NCBI RefSeq assembly: GCF_000829515.1
Contig: NZ_JXRR01000011.1
Location: forward strand, 1 to 64,000
Reading direction: 5' to 3'
Length of the DNA: 64,000 nt
Source of the DNA: Jeotgalibacillus campisalis
Lineage (GTDB): Bacteria > Bacillota > Bacilli > Bacillales > Jeotgalibacillaceae
In this document: positions 32,303 to 40,396 of the stretch, piece after piece
Numbering within the stretch: the stretch's first letter is position 1
Layout: each line of letters starts with the position of its first letter
Program-made: the position numbers and the translations under genes
The notes under the pieces: generated by a model
What the model saw: the letters and a program-made list of their open reading frames with translations, nothing else
Databases searched by the model: none
What the model was told of the DNA's origin: nothing

Positions 32303-33313
32303 ATGGCAACGATTAAAGACATTGCTAAAAAAGCAGGTGTTTCCATCACAACCGTTTCGCGAGCGCTAAACGGGTACTCGGATGTAAATGAAGACACAAG
32401 GAAAAAAATTGTTGAAACTGCTAAGCTATTAAACTATTCACCTAATACCATCGCCCGCAGTCTGGTGATGAAAAAATCAAAAACGATCGGCTTGCTTGTA
32501 TCAGGTTTTATTAGAGAGAATGCAAAAGACAATTTTACGATTGAAGTCATGACCGGAGTGAATGACTATGCTTCCCAAACGGCGTATGACATTGTACTTT
32601 TCACAACAAATTCGTCCAAGCAGCGTGAAAAAACCTATACGCAGCTATGCAAGGAACGAAAAGTAGATGGTGTCATTATCCAGGGAATCAGGACAGACGA
32701 TCCTTATTTGGATGAAGTCATTGAAGGAGAGATTCCGTGCGTACTTGTAGACATTCCGAAAATCGGCAAGCACGCGGGCTACGTATCTACCGATAATTAT
32801 GCTGGAGCATGGGAAGTGGGCGAATATTTAGCCGGACTTGGCCACACCTCGATTGGCATGGTTAATGGACATGAATTTGCTTTTGTGAGTCAGGAAAGAT
32901 TAAAAGGCTTTAAAGATTCTCTGATCCAAAAAGACATTAAACTGTCAGATGATCGAATCAGCAATGGAGATTTTACCGAAGAGAGCGGAGGCCGTGCCGC
33001 ACTTCAACTGCTTGAAGACAATCCCTCCACTACGGCTATCTTTTGCGCCAGTGATTTGATGGCAATCGGGGCAATGACGGCACTAAAAAGTAGGGGGTAT
33101 CGTATCCCTGAAGATATATCCATTGTGGGCTACGATAATATATTATTATCAAGATATGTCCAGCCAGGTCTAACGACTATTTCACAGGATACATATGGTC
33201 TGGGCTATGAAGCAGCTAAACTGCTGATTGATATGCTGGATCATGAAGGAGAGCCCAGAAAAACAATTGTGTTACATGAATTAATGGAACGTGACTCAAG
33301 TGCGAAAGTATAG
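32303..33313 (+). CDS. LacI family transcriptional regulator
   Basis: GGAGG 6 nt upstream selects ATG 32303 (336 residues). The N-terminal helix-turn-helix and hinge read MATIKDIAKKAGVSITTVSRALNGYSDVNEDTRKKI ... YSPNTIARSLVMKKSKTIG, followed by a periplasmic-binding-protein-like sugar sensor domain (about 60-336) ending with the GYDNILLSRYVQPGLTTISQD pattern. Two nearly identical operators flank the gene, so it probably represses itself and the downstream glucosidase and transporter genes until a maltodextrin-like inducer binds. The inducer is inferred from the neighbours. Confidence 0.92.
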   Translation: MATIKDIAKKAGVSITTVSRALNGYSDVNEDTRKKIVETAKLLNYSPNTIARSLVMKKSKTIGLLVSGFIRENAKDNFTIEVMTGVNDYASQTAYDIVLFTTNSSKQREKTYTQLCKERKVDGVIIQGIRTDDPYLDEVIEGEIPCVLVDIPKIGKHAGYVSTDNYAGAWEVGEYLAGLGHTSIGMVNGHEFAFVSQERLKGFKDSLIQKDIKLSDDRISNGDFTEESGGRAALQLLEDNPSTTAIFCASDLMAIGAMTALKSRGYRIPEDISIVGYDNILLSRYVQPGLTTISQDTYGLGYEAAKLLIDMLDHEGEPRKTIVLHELMERDSSAKV

Positions 33314-33366
33314 CGACAACCGATAAATGTTGCCGAATATCAATCTTGAGTTTCTTTTTTGAAAAA

Positions 33367-33384
33367 ATCCGAAACGTTTCGGAT
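33367..33384 (+). promoter_or_regulatory. Perfect 18-bp LacI-type operator before the glucosidase gene
   Basis: ATCCGAAACGTTTCGGAT is a perfect palindrome with the central CG typical of LacI-family operators. It sits 16 nt upstream of ATG 33401 and immediately before its GGAG site. No good promoter separates it from the regulator gene, so it may act on an internal promoter or as a roadblock. Confidence 0.8.
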
Positions 33385-33400
33385 GATTGGAGCTGCTGAC

Positions 33401-35509
33401 ATGAACTACAGAGTAATTAAAGAAGATGATTTATTTTTATTGAGTGATGAAAAAGGAGATATAGTTGGAAATCATCCATACGAGCTTGGTTTATATACTA
33501 AGGATACGCGATTTCTCAGCACAATGAAGCTGCTTGTTAATGGAGAATCACCGATCGCGCTACATTCGGACGGGGGAGAAAATTACCGCTCATCCATTCT
33601 TTTGACCAATCCCCATCAGGAAAATGAAGCGGGACTCTTACTATGGAGAGAATCGATTCAATTTGAACGGACGAGATTTATATCTGAAGGTGTTTTGTAT
33701 GAAAAAGTGAAAGCAACCTCTTACTTCCCTAAGAAGGCGGCCTTTAGAATCGCAATGGAAATGGATGCCGATTTCCTTGATATGTTTATTGTCAGAGGCT
33801 TTCAAAACGGGAAAACAGGAAGCCGTGGAGAAACAGCGATGGGCGATCAGGAGATGACGTTTACCTACAACGGAAGTGATCAGATTGAAAGAACGACCGT
33901 TGTTAAATGGGACCAGCCAGAGCAGGAACTGCGCAGCGGCTACGTCGGTTTTGATTGGGAGCTGCAGCATGGAGAGTCAAAAGAAGTAACCTTCAAGATT
34001 GAAGCACTGCATGATCAGGAGAAAAGCAAAATGCAGGATGAAAACGACGCGCTAAACAGCCTGAAGAAGTCGTATGAAGAGTGGAACGGATCTCTTCCAA
34101 GGATAGAAACTGATGTAAAGCAGCTTGAAAAGCTTGTACAGCGGGGGACAGATGACCTCAGAGTGCTTCTGACTGATGTAGGTTTCGGTTCATTCCCTGT
34201 AGCAGGGCTACCTTGGTTTGGCGTTCCATTCGGAAGGGACAGCCTCATTGCCGCCCTTCAGCTGCTGCCATTTAATGCTGCGGTTGCAAAAGGGACGTTG
34301 TTAACAATGGCGCATTATCAAGGAACAAAAGTGGATGCCTGGAGAGATGAACAGCCGGGGAAAATCATGCATGAAATTCGTTACGGTGAATTAGCGAATA
34401 CAGATCAAATCCCATTTGCTCCGTACTATGGAAGCGTAGATTCTACGCCGCTTTTCCTCATGCTGCTTGTTGAGTATGTGAACTGGACAGGGGATGTGTC
34501 GCTTGTTAAAGAGCTTCGTTCCACTATTGACCGTGCCATAGACTGGATCGATGAATATGGGGACCGTGACGGCGATTTGTTTGTAGAGTACCATCAGGAA
34601 GCGTCGAAAGGAATTGCCAATCAGGGCTGGAAGGATTCAGGCGATTCGGTAGTTCACCGCAATGGTGATTATGCAGTCTCACCGATTGCGTTAAGTGAAG
34701 TACAGGGATATGTGTACCAGGCTAAAAAAGGAATCGCTCAGATTTTTACTCAACTCGGTGAAACAGAAAAAGCAAATCACCTGGATCTAACAGCAGAGAA
34801 ACTGAAGAAGAAGTTCAATGAAGCTTTTTGGATGGACGATGTTCAATTTTATGCCATTGCATTAGATGAAAATAAAAATCAGGTAGGAACCATTACCTCT
34901 AACCCGGGTCATCTTCTTCAATCGGGTATTTTATCGGATGATCGTGCCAAAAAAGTCGCTCAAGTACTTGTAAATGAAAAAATGTTTTCTGGCTTCGGCA
35001 TTCGGACAATGGCAATTGGCGAGGCCGGCTACAATCCGATGAGCTATCACGATGGCAGTGTCTGGCCGCATGATAACAGCATGATTCTGCTTGGTATGGC
35101 GAAATCGAACTTGCCTGAAGAAATGAGTCAAGTCGTTCAGGGATTGCTTGATGCTTCCCACCATTTTGAATATAACCGTCTGCCTGAATTGTTCTGCGGT
35201 TATGATCAATCATTAAATACCGTGGTGCCGTACCCGGTGGCTTGCTCGCCTCAAGCATGGGCGGCAGGAACCCCGCTTACTTTTGTGCAGTCACTGCTTG
35301 GGATTTTCCCGGCAGGTTTAAATAAAAAAATTGTACTTAGTCCGTCACTGCTTCCGTCCATGGATGAATTGCATATAACGGGTCTGAGACTGGGTGATGG
35401 CATCTTGTCTGTTTCACTTATACGCATCGAGGGCAAGACCGAAGTCAATGTAAAGGAAAACACAACAGGGTGGGAGATTAGTCAACAGCTCGAAACACCA
35501 GCTTTATAA
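33401..35509 (+). CDS. Amylo-alpha-1,6-glucosidase / glycogen-debranching-type glycosidase
   Basis: A frame is open from TTG 33359, but that would run through the operator; GGAG 8 nt upstream of ATG 33401 gives 702 residues. The N-terminal domain (about 1-230; MNYRVIKEDDLFLLSDEKGDIVGNHPYELGLYTKDTRFLS) is the GDE_N-type domain. It is followed by an (alpha/alpha)6-barrel glycosidase domain (about 260-660; FPVAGLPWFGVPFGRDSLIAALQLLPF, DEQPGKIMHEIRYGELA, YGSVDSTPLFLMLL, NQGWKDSGDS, YHDGSVWPHDNSMI). No signal peptide, so it acts inside the cell on imported branched oligosaccharides. Exact linkage specificity is not readable from sequence. Confidence 0.85.
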   Translation: MNYRVIKEDDLFLLSDEKGDIVGNHPYELGLYTKDTRFLSTMKLLVNGESPIALHSDGGENYRSSILLTNPHQENEAGLLLWRESIQFERTRFISEGVLYEKVKATSYFPKKAAFRIAMEMDADFLDMFIVRGFQNGKTGSRGETAMGDQEMTFTYNGSDQIERTTVVKWDQPEQELRSGYVGFDWELQHGESKEVTFKIEALHDQEKSKMQDENDALNSLKKSYEEWNGSLPRIETDVKQLEKLVQRGTDDLRVLLTDVGFGSFPVAGLPWFGVPFGRDSLIAALQLLPFNAAVAKGTLLTMAHYQGTKVDAWRDEQPGKIMHEIRYGELANTDQIPFAPYYGSVDSTPLFLMLLVEYVNWTGDVSLVKELRSTIDRAIDWIDEYGDRDGDLFVEYHQEASKGIANQGWKDSGDSVVHRNGDYAVSPIALSEVQGYVYQAKKGIAQIFTQLGETEKANHLDLTAEKLKKKFNEAFWMDDVQFYAIALDENKNQVGTITSNPGHLLQSGILSDDRAKKVAQVLVNEKMFSGFGIRTMAIGEAGYNPMSYHDGSVWPHDNSMILLGMAKSNLPEEMSQVVQGLLDASHHFEYNRLPELFCGYDQSLNTVVPYPVACSPQAWAAGTPLTFVQSLLGIFPAGLNKKIVLSPSLLPSMDELHITGLRLGDGILSVSLIRIEGKTEVNVKENTTGWEISQQLETPAL

Positions 35510-35516
35510 TCAAAAA

Positions 35517-35550
35517 ATCTATTGGGAACGGCTGCCGTTTCCAATAGATT
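35517..35550 (+). other. Intercistronic stem-loop without U-tract before the binding-protein gene
   Basis: AATCTATTGG-GAACGGC and GCCGTTTCC-AATAGATT form a 17-bp-class hairpin, but on the plus strand it is followed by seven As, not Ts. It cannot end plus-strand transcription intrinsically. More likely it stabilises the 5' end of the processed binding-protein mRNA. On the minus strand it would be a terminator, though no minus-strand gene is present. Confidence 0.6.
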
Positions 35551-35570
35551 AAAAAAAGGGGAGAACGAAC

Positions 35571-36827
35571 ATGGAAAAGAAATGGATCTCATCAGTCAGT
35601 TTGTCTTTATTGCTTGCAGGAAGTGTTTTAGCAGGATGCAGTACAGATAATGGAGGAGAAGGCAGTGGAGGAGACAGCGGCGATAAAACGACGGTCACAC
35701 TTGCCGGCTGGGGAGGAAACCCTACTGAACAAGCTCTTCTTGAAGAAACGCTTGCCGATTTTGAAGAACAAAATCCGGATATTGATGTAAAGCTTGAAGT
35801 CATTGCGGATCAATATATGGATGTCATGAAGACTCGTCTGATTGGCGGAGAAGGCCCGGATGTCTTTTATCTTGATGCCTTTGAAGCTCCTGCAATGATT
35901 GAAACTGGCGTCATAGAGCCTCTTGATGAATATGTGACAGATGAATTTGAGGTAGAGGACTTTGAAGAGCCGCTGCTTGATGCCTTTAAACAGGATGATG
36001 TAACGTATGGTTTCCCAAAAGACTACTCCACTTTAGCTCTTTTCTACAATAAAACAATGTTTGAAGAAGCAGGCGTGGAAGTGCCAACAACATGGGAAGA
36101 AATGATGGAAGTATCGAAAGCGCTTACCAAAGATGGCGTCTACGGCTTTGGTGTAGCACCAGAGCTTGCACGCCAATATTATATTGCTGAATCACTTGGC
36201 GGCAGTGTAGTAGAAGACAATAAAGCAAACTTCGGCAGTGAAGAAGTCATTGAAGCACTTCAGCCGGTCATCGATCAGCACAACGTAGATAAAACCTCCG
36301 CTCAGCCATCGGAAGTTGGAGCATCTTCCGGCGGTGATATGTTTGGTCAGCAGCGTGCTGCGATGGTTCTTGAAGGCAACTGGAATATTCCTTATCTTGC
36401 AGAAACCTTCCCTGATTTAGAATACGGTACAGCTGAAGTTCCGACTGTAAATGGGGAAAAGGGAACAATGGCGTATACCGTTGCTTATGTAATGAATGCT
36501 GCATCTGAGAAAAAAGAAGCGTCATGGAAATTGATTGAGTATTTAACTGGTAAAGAAGGCATGGAAACGTGGACAAGTAAAGGGTTTGCACTGCCAACAC
36601 GTAAATCAGTAGCAGAAAAGCTTGGCTACGCGGACGATGAGCTTCGCGGTTCGCTAGTAGCTGGTGCAGAATATGCTACGGTTTGGGCTAACGGAACCAA
36701 CCTTCCAATCATTACAAATAACTTTAACAATCAATTTATTAGTGCGTTCTTAGGAGATCGTCCTTTAGATGAGGCATTAAAAGAGGCCGAAGAGCAGGCA
36801 AATAGTGAAATCGGTTCAGAGGAGTAA
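35571..36827 (+). CDS. Sugar ABC transporter substrate-binding lipoprotein, MalE-like
   Basis: The 418-residue protein has a lipoprotein signal with lipobox VLAGC (Cys23), a Gly/Asp linker and a family-1 binding fold (TVTLAGWGGNPTEQALLEETLADFEEQNPDIDVKLEVI, GEGPDVFYLDAFEAP, YGFPKDYSTLALFYNKTMFEEAGVEVPTTWEEM). It delivers a sugar, probably a malto- or isomalto-oligosaccharide given the neighbouring glucosidase, to the two permeases that follow. Hairpins on both sides suggest raised mRNA stability relative to the flanking genes. Confidence 0.9.
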   Translation: MEKKWISSVSLSLLLAGSVLAGCSTDNGGEGSGGDSGDKTTVTLAGWGGNPTEQALLEETLADFEEQNPDIDVKLEVIADQYMDVMKTRLIGGEGPDVFYLDAFEAPAMIETGVIEPLDEYVTDEFEVEDFEEPLLDAFKQDDVTYGFPKDYSTLALFYNKTMFEEAGVEVPTTWEEMMEVSKALTKDGVYGFGVAPELARQYYIAESLGGSVVEDNKANFGSEEVIEALQPVIDQHNVDKTSAQPSEVGASSGGDMFGQQRAAMVLEGNWNIPYLAETFPDLEYGTAEVPTVNGEKGTMAYTVAYVMNAASEKKEASWKLIEYLTGKEGMETWTSKGFALPTRKSVAEKLGYADDELRGSLVAGAEYATVWANGTNLPIITNNFNNQFISAFLGDRPLDEALKEAEEQANSEIGSEE

Positions 36828-36845
36828 CAAATAAATTTTAAAAGA

Positions 36846-36875
36846 TAAAGCTGACGAAGGAATCCGTCAGCTTTA
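36846..36875 (+). terminator. Intercistronic hairpin after the binding-protein gene
   Basis: AAAGCTGACG pairs with CGTCAGCTTT across an 8-nt loop, followed by a weak T-rich tail (ATTCTTG). A partial terminator or a 3' exonuclease barrier; the permeases downstream have no obvious promoter of their own. Confidence 0.6.
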
Positions 36876-36900
36876 TTCTTGAACCCGGGAGTGACATAAG

Positions 36901-37800
36901 ATGAACCGAAAATACAGCAAACGTTCGTTACAAGAAGCGGGACAGGGATACTTTTTTATGTCCCCTACCATTTTTGTTTTACTGATCTTCATATTGGGAC
37001 CTATTTTCTATGCGATTTTTCTTTCGTTTAACAATGTCCGGCTGCTGGGAGAAACCTCCTTTGATTTCGTTGGATTAGCCAATTATGAGCGTGTGTTTGA
37101 TGACAGAAGAGCAGGCATTGCTTTATGGAATACGTTTAAATACGTGATCATCGTGGTGCCTTGTCAAACCATTTTGGCCATCGTTCTGGCTGCTACATTA
37201 AATGCTGGTATGAAGGGAGAAAAGTTTTTCAGAATCATTTATTTCCTTCCAACTTTAACATCATCTGCCGTCCTTACGCTGATTTTTATGTGGATGTACA
37301 ACAGAGAAGGTCTTGTAAATTTCGGGTTAGAAAAAATCGGCTTGCCGACCTATGATTTTATCGGCGACCCGAATGTAGCTCTGACAGCCATAATGATCAT
37401 GAATATTTGGGCCACAGCACCATTTTTTATGGTAATCTATCTGGCAGCCCTTCAGGATATACCAGATTCTCTTTATGAAGCGGCAGAATTGGACGGAGCA
37501 GGACCGATCAGGAAATTCTGGTCCATTACGGTTCCCCATCTCAAACCCATTACATCATTTGTAGTGATAATGAGTGTAATTGGAACCTTTCAATTATTTG
37601 ATCAATCGTATATTTTTTCAGGCGGCTCAGGCGGACCGGATAATTCAACGCTTACCGTCGTGCTGTTAATTTACCAGTATGCATTTAAATCAATGGACAC
37701 AATGGGCTATGCAGCCGCAATCGCATTTGTTCTTGCCATTGTTATCCTGGTTTCAACACTCATTCAGCGAAAGCTTTCAAAAGAAGAAAATCTCTATTAG
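36901..37800 (+). CDS. Sugar ABC transporter permease, MalF-like
   Basis: The 299-residue inner-membrane protein has six predicted helices. It carries YFFMSPTIFVLLIFILGPIFYAIFLSFNNV at the N-terminus and the EAA loop LYEAAELDGAGPIRKFWSITVPHLKPIT that contacts the ATPase. GGGAG lies upstream of the ATG. It forms a heterodimeric pore with the next gene product, 15 nt downstream. No ATPase gene follows, as with carbohydrate importers that share MsmX in Bacillus. Confidence 0.9.
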   Translation: MNRKYSKRSLQEAGQGYFFMSPTIFVLLIFILGPIFYAIFLSFNNVRLLGETSFDFVGLANYERVFDDRRAGIALWNTFKYVIIVVPCQTILAIVLAATLNAGMKGEKFFRIIYFLPTLTSSAVLTLIFMWMYNREGLVNFGLEKIGLPTYDFIGDPNVALTAIMIMNIWATAPFFMVIYLAALQDIPDSLYEAAELDGAGPIRKFWSITVPHLKPITSFVVIMSVIGTFQLFDQSYIFSGGSGGPDNSTLTVVLLIYQYAFKSMDTMGYAAAIAFVLAIVILVSTLIQRKLSKEENLY

Positions 37801-37815
37801 GCAGGTGGACGTAAA

Positions 37816-38643
37816 GTGAAGAAAAAATTGAGCATTGGAAAGATCTTTTTATACATTATTTTGTGCACCTATGCAGTTGTGACACTTATTCCATTTTTAT
37901 GGGCGCTGTCCTCTTCCTTTAAGCCGCTGTCGGAAATCGTAAGTGGAGCGATTAATTTTATTCCCCAGAACTTCACGTTGGATAATTATCGCCAAATTTT
38001 TATTGAGCAGGAATTGTTCCCTCGCTGGATGTTTAACAGTGTATTTATAGCAACAGTAGGAACAGGTCTTAATATCTTGTTTAACTCAATGGCAGGCTAC
38101 GCGCTTGCGCGGCTGGCGTTTCCTGGGAAGAAAGGTCTCTTCATCATTATTTTGGCTGTATTAATGATTCCAGCACAAGTAACGATGATCCCTAACTATT
38201 TAATTTTGCGTGAATTTGGCTGGTTAAACAGCTACCAGGGAATGATTGTTCCTTCTATGATTAATGCGACGTTTATTTTTATGATGAGACAATTCTTTGT
38301 CAACTTTCCAAAAGAGCTTGAAGAAGCTGCAGCCATTGATGGACTCAGCCGGATTGGCACGTTTTTCAAAGTGGTGCTGCCTCTTGCAAAGCCGGCTCTG
38401 GCTGCACAGGCGATCTTTGTTTTCATGGGCTTCTGGAACGACTTCATGCGTCCGTTGATCATTATGACAGATTCAAGTATGTACACACTTCCACTTGGAT
38501 TGAATACGTTTAAAGGTCAGTTCGTCAGCTACTGGAATTATATTATGGCCGCTTCTATGGTCTTCACACTGCCGGTGCTGCTGATTTATGCCTTTTTTAA
38601 TAAATACTTCATTAAGGGCTTGTCTCTTACTGGAGGAAAGTAA
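37816..38643 (+). CDS. Sugar ABC transporter permease, MalG-like
   Basis: The GTG start has AGGTGG 7 nt upstream (275 residues). Six membrane helices are expected; family features are IPFLWALSSSFKPLSEI, NSVFIATVGTGLNILFNSMAGYALARLAFPGKKGLF and the EAA loop LEEAAAIDGLSRIGTFFKVVLPLAKPAL, ending in the short KYFIKGLSLTGGK tail typical of MalG-type permeases. Last gene of the operon; a terminator follows at 38762. Confidence 0.9.
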   Translation: MKKKLSIGKIFLYIILCTYAVVTLIPFLWALSSSFKPLSEIVSGAINFIPQNFTLDNYRQIFIEQELFPRWMFNSVFIATVGTGLNILFNSMAGYALARLAFPGKKGLFIIILAVLMIPAQVTMIPNYLILREFGWLNSYQGMIVPSMINATFIFMMRQFFVNFPKELEEAAAIDGLSRIGTFFKVVLPLAKPALAAQAIFVFMGFWNDFMRPLIIMTDSSMYTLPLGLNTFKGQFVSYWNYIMAASMVFTLPVLLIYAFFNKYFIKGLSLTGGK

Positions 38644-38761
38644 GACATCGATTCATTTACAAAACATTAATAGGATTATTAATATATCAGCGTTTACAAA
38701 CCTTTAATGACTCAAGTTGGTTCAAATTATTAATTATTACTACAATGAATTTAACAGACTT

Positions 38762-38795
38762 AAAGCATCAGCATTCTGCTGCTGCTTTTTTTTTT
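38762..38795 (+). terminator. Intrinsic terminator of the maltodextrin-type operon
   Basis: AGCATCAGCA-TTC-TGCTGCTGCT forms the stem (one mismatch), followed by ten Ts. The sequence from here to 39062 is markedly AT-rich and has only decayed reading frames, e.g. KQKMLLQLRDKYLDKEW interrupted by stops around 38955-39060. Confidence 0.88.
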
Positions 38796-39062
38796 GGAAT
38801 TAATTGCAGATTATAGTTTTGATTCATTTAATTATTGTTATGCTCCAACCTTCACAACTTCATTACTATAAAAATCTAACATATTACTTCCCCACCTCTA
38901 AGAAGAAATGCAGATATTAAATAAAAAGAGAAGATGTTTTAAAGGTTAAACACGTAAAACAAAAAATGTTATTACAACTTAGAGATAAGTATTTAGATAA
39001 AGAATGGTAAGAGAAAAAAGCAGATGAAAAAGTAAATTTATATAGAATATCAAAGTAAATTG

Positions 39063-39304
39063 ATGGAAAATAGAAATAAGGAAGTGAATCACGCTGATTC
39101 CCCTGAGTATATTTATAAAGGACAAGCTAAAGACATAATATTTAAAGAAAAGTTAGAAATATGCTTTGAAAATCTGTTCTCCCGACATTGAATTTGATGA
39201 AAAAAAACTTGCAATGAAATTATTCATCAATGATGAATATCATTTCCACGAAGAAGGAATTTGAAACAGACGAATATATTAAAAAGAAGTTCTTCAAAAA
39301 ATAA
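39063..39304 (+). pseudogene. Decayed gene at the left edge of the defence island
   Basis: A coding-like signal can be followed only by changing frame twice. ATG 39063 begins MENRNKEVNHADSPEYIYKG and reaches ...ICFENL near 39180. The next frame continues SPDIEFDEKKLAMKLFINDE to about 39260, and a third ends FETDEYIKKKFFKK at TAA 39302. Each segment is charged and protein-like, and the joins need single-base shifts, so this looks like an inactivated gene of at least 80 residues. Further coding-like sequence with in-frame stops continues upstream to about 38945. The family is not recognisable. It directly precedes the SIR2-HerA genes. Confidence 0.5.
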
Positions 39305-39391
39305 TCTTAATAGTTAGTTTGTTATTTAAGTTTAAAATTCTAAAAATTAATGACTAGGTAGTAGTTGATATCAAGATTGGGGAGTATGAAA

Positions 39392-40396
39392 ATGAGCGAA
39401 GAGATGGAAAAACAATTGAGAAAACTAGCAATCACAAAACAACTTAATTTTCTTTTAGGGTCAGGAGTGTCAGTACCAGCTATTCCATTAATGGGAAAAT
39501 TTCATGATATAAGTGGCAAGTCGGCTAATGAGCAGTTGCTGGAACGAGTTCAGGAAGTTAGTAATAAATTATTAACAAAAAGCAAGTGTGAACTAGCTGA
39601 TAAAGATATGTATACAGTTTTGGAAAACTATCAAAAATTTATAGAGAGCGTTGTTTCAATATTGAATTTGTCAAACTCTCGCCAGATATCTAAAAATGTA
39701 AATATATTTACGACTAATTATGATTTATATATTGAAAAAGCAACTGATCATATTTTAAAAAAATATAAGTTAGTATTTAATGATGGATCTAGTGGGTACT
39801 TTGATCGCTATTTAGACAGTTCAAATTATAATCGAATGGTTTCTTATAAGGGGTTAAATGATAATTATATCAATGAAATCCCATCTTTAACATTGATAAA
39901 GCCACATGGATCAATAAATTGGGAAAAACAAGATGAAAACATTTTAATAAAAAATGAAGTAGTTGATGATCCAGTTATTGTTAAACCAGACGGTTATGAA
40001 GCATCAACCACTTTTGAAAGTAATCACTTTCATGAAATGTTACGTATTTTTCAAATGGAGTTAGATAAAGCACAATCCGTTTTATTTGTTATAGGATTTT
40101 CTTTTCAAGATAAACATATTGCAAAAATGGTTAAACGAGCAGTACAGAACCCAGAACTAATGGTATATGTATTCGGGTACACTGATAGTGATAGGCAAAT
40201 TTACTTGAATAATCTGAATTTTGAAAACGAGAGGTTCAACTTCAAAGTATTGACACCTGAAAATTTCGATGATGAGTATAAGAATAAGAATATTGACGGT
40301 GACCAAAGTGAATGGTTTAGCTTTACTCTACCGAATCTAACAAATATATTAAATAGCACTAAATTGGAGGATTCCAAAGATGACAAAGCACAGTAA
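39392..40396 (+). CDS. SIR2-domain NADase subunit of a SIR2-HerA antiphage system
   Basis: GGGGAG lies 7 nt upstream of ATG 39392, preferred over ATG 39386 and the upstream TTG; this gives 334 residues. The SIR2 fold is shown by the NAD-binding GSG at 23-25 (FLLGSGVS), TTNYD at 107-111 with Asn109/Asp111, His172 in IKPHGSINW, and SVLFVIGFSFQDKHIAKMVKRA. Defence SIR2 proteins hydrolyse NAD+ on infection and stop phage growth by starving the cell. The stop overlaps the HerA gene by 17 nt, so the two are coupled, exactly the gene pair of SIR2-HerA. The island is AT-rich compared with flanking operons, a sign of transfer. Confidence 0.85.
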   Translation: MSEEMEKQLRKLAITKQLNFLLGSGVSVPAIPLMGKFHDISGKSANEQLLERVQEVSNKLLTKSKCELADKDMYTVLENYQKFIESVVSILNLSNSRQISKNVNIFTTNYDLYIEKATDHILKKYKLVFNDGSSGYFDRYLDSSNYNRMVSYKGLNDNYINEIPSLTLIKPHGSINWEKQDENILIKNEVVDDPVIVKPDGYEASTTFESNHFHEMLRIFQMELDKAQSVLFVIGFSFQDKHIAKMVKRAVQNPELMVYVFGYTDSDRQIYLNNLNFENERFNFKVLTPENFDDEYKNKNIDGDQSEWFSFTLPNLTNILNSTKLEDSKDDKAQ

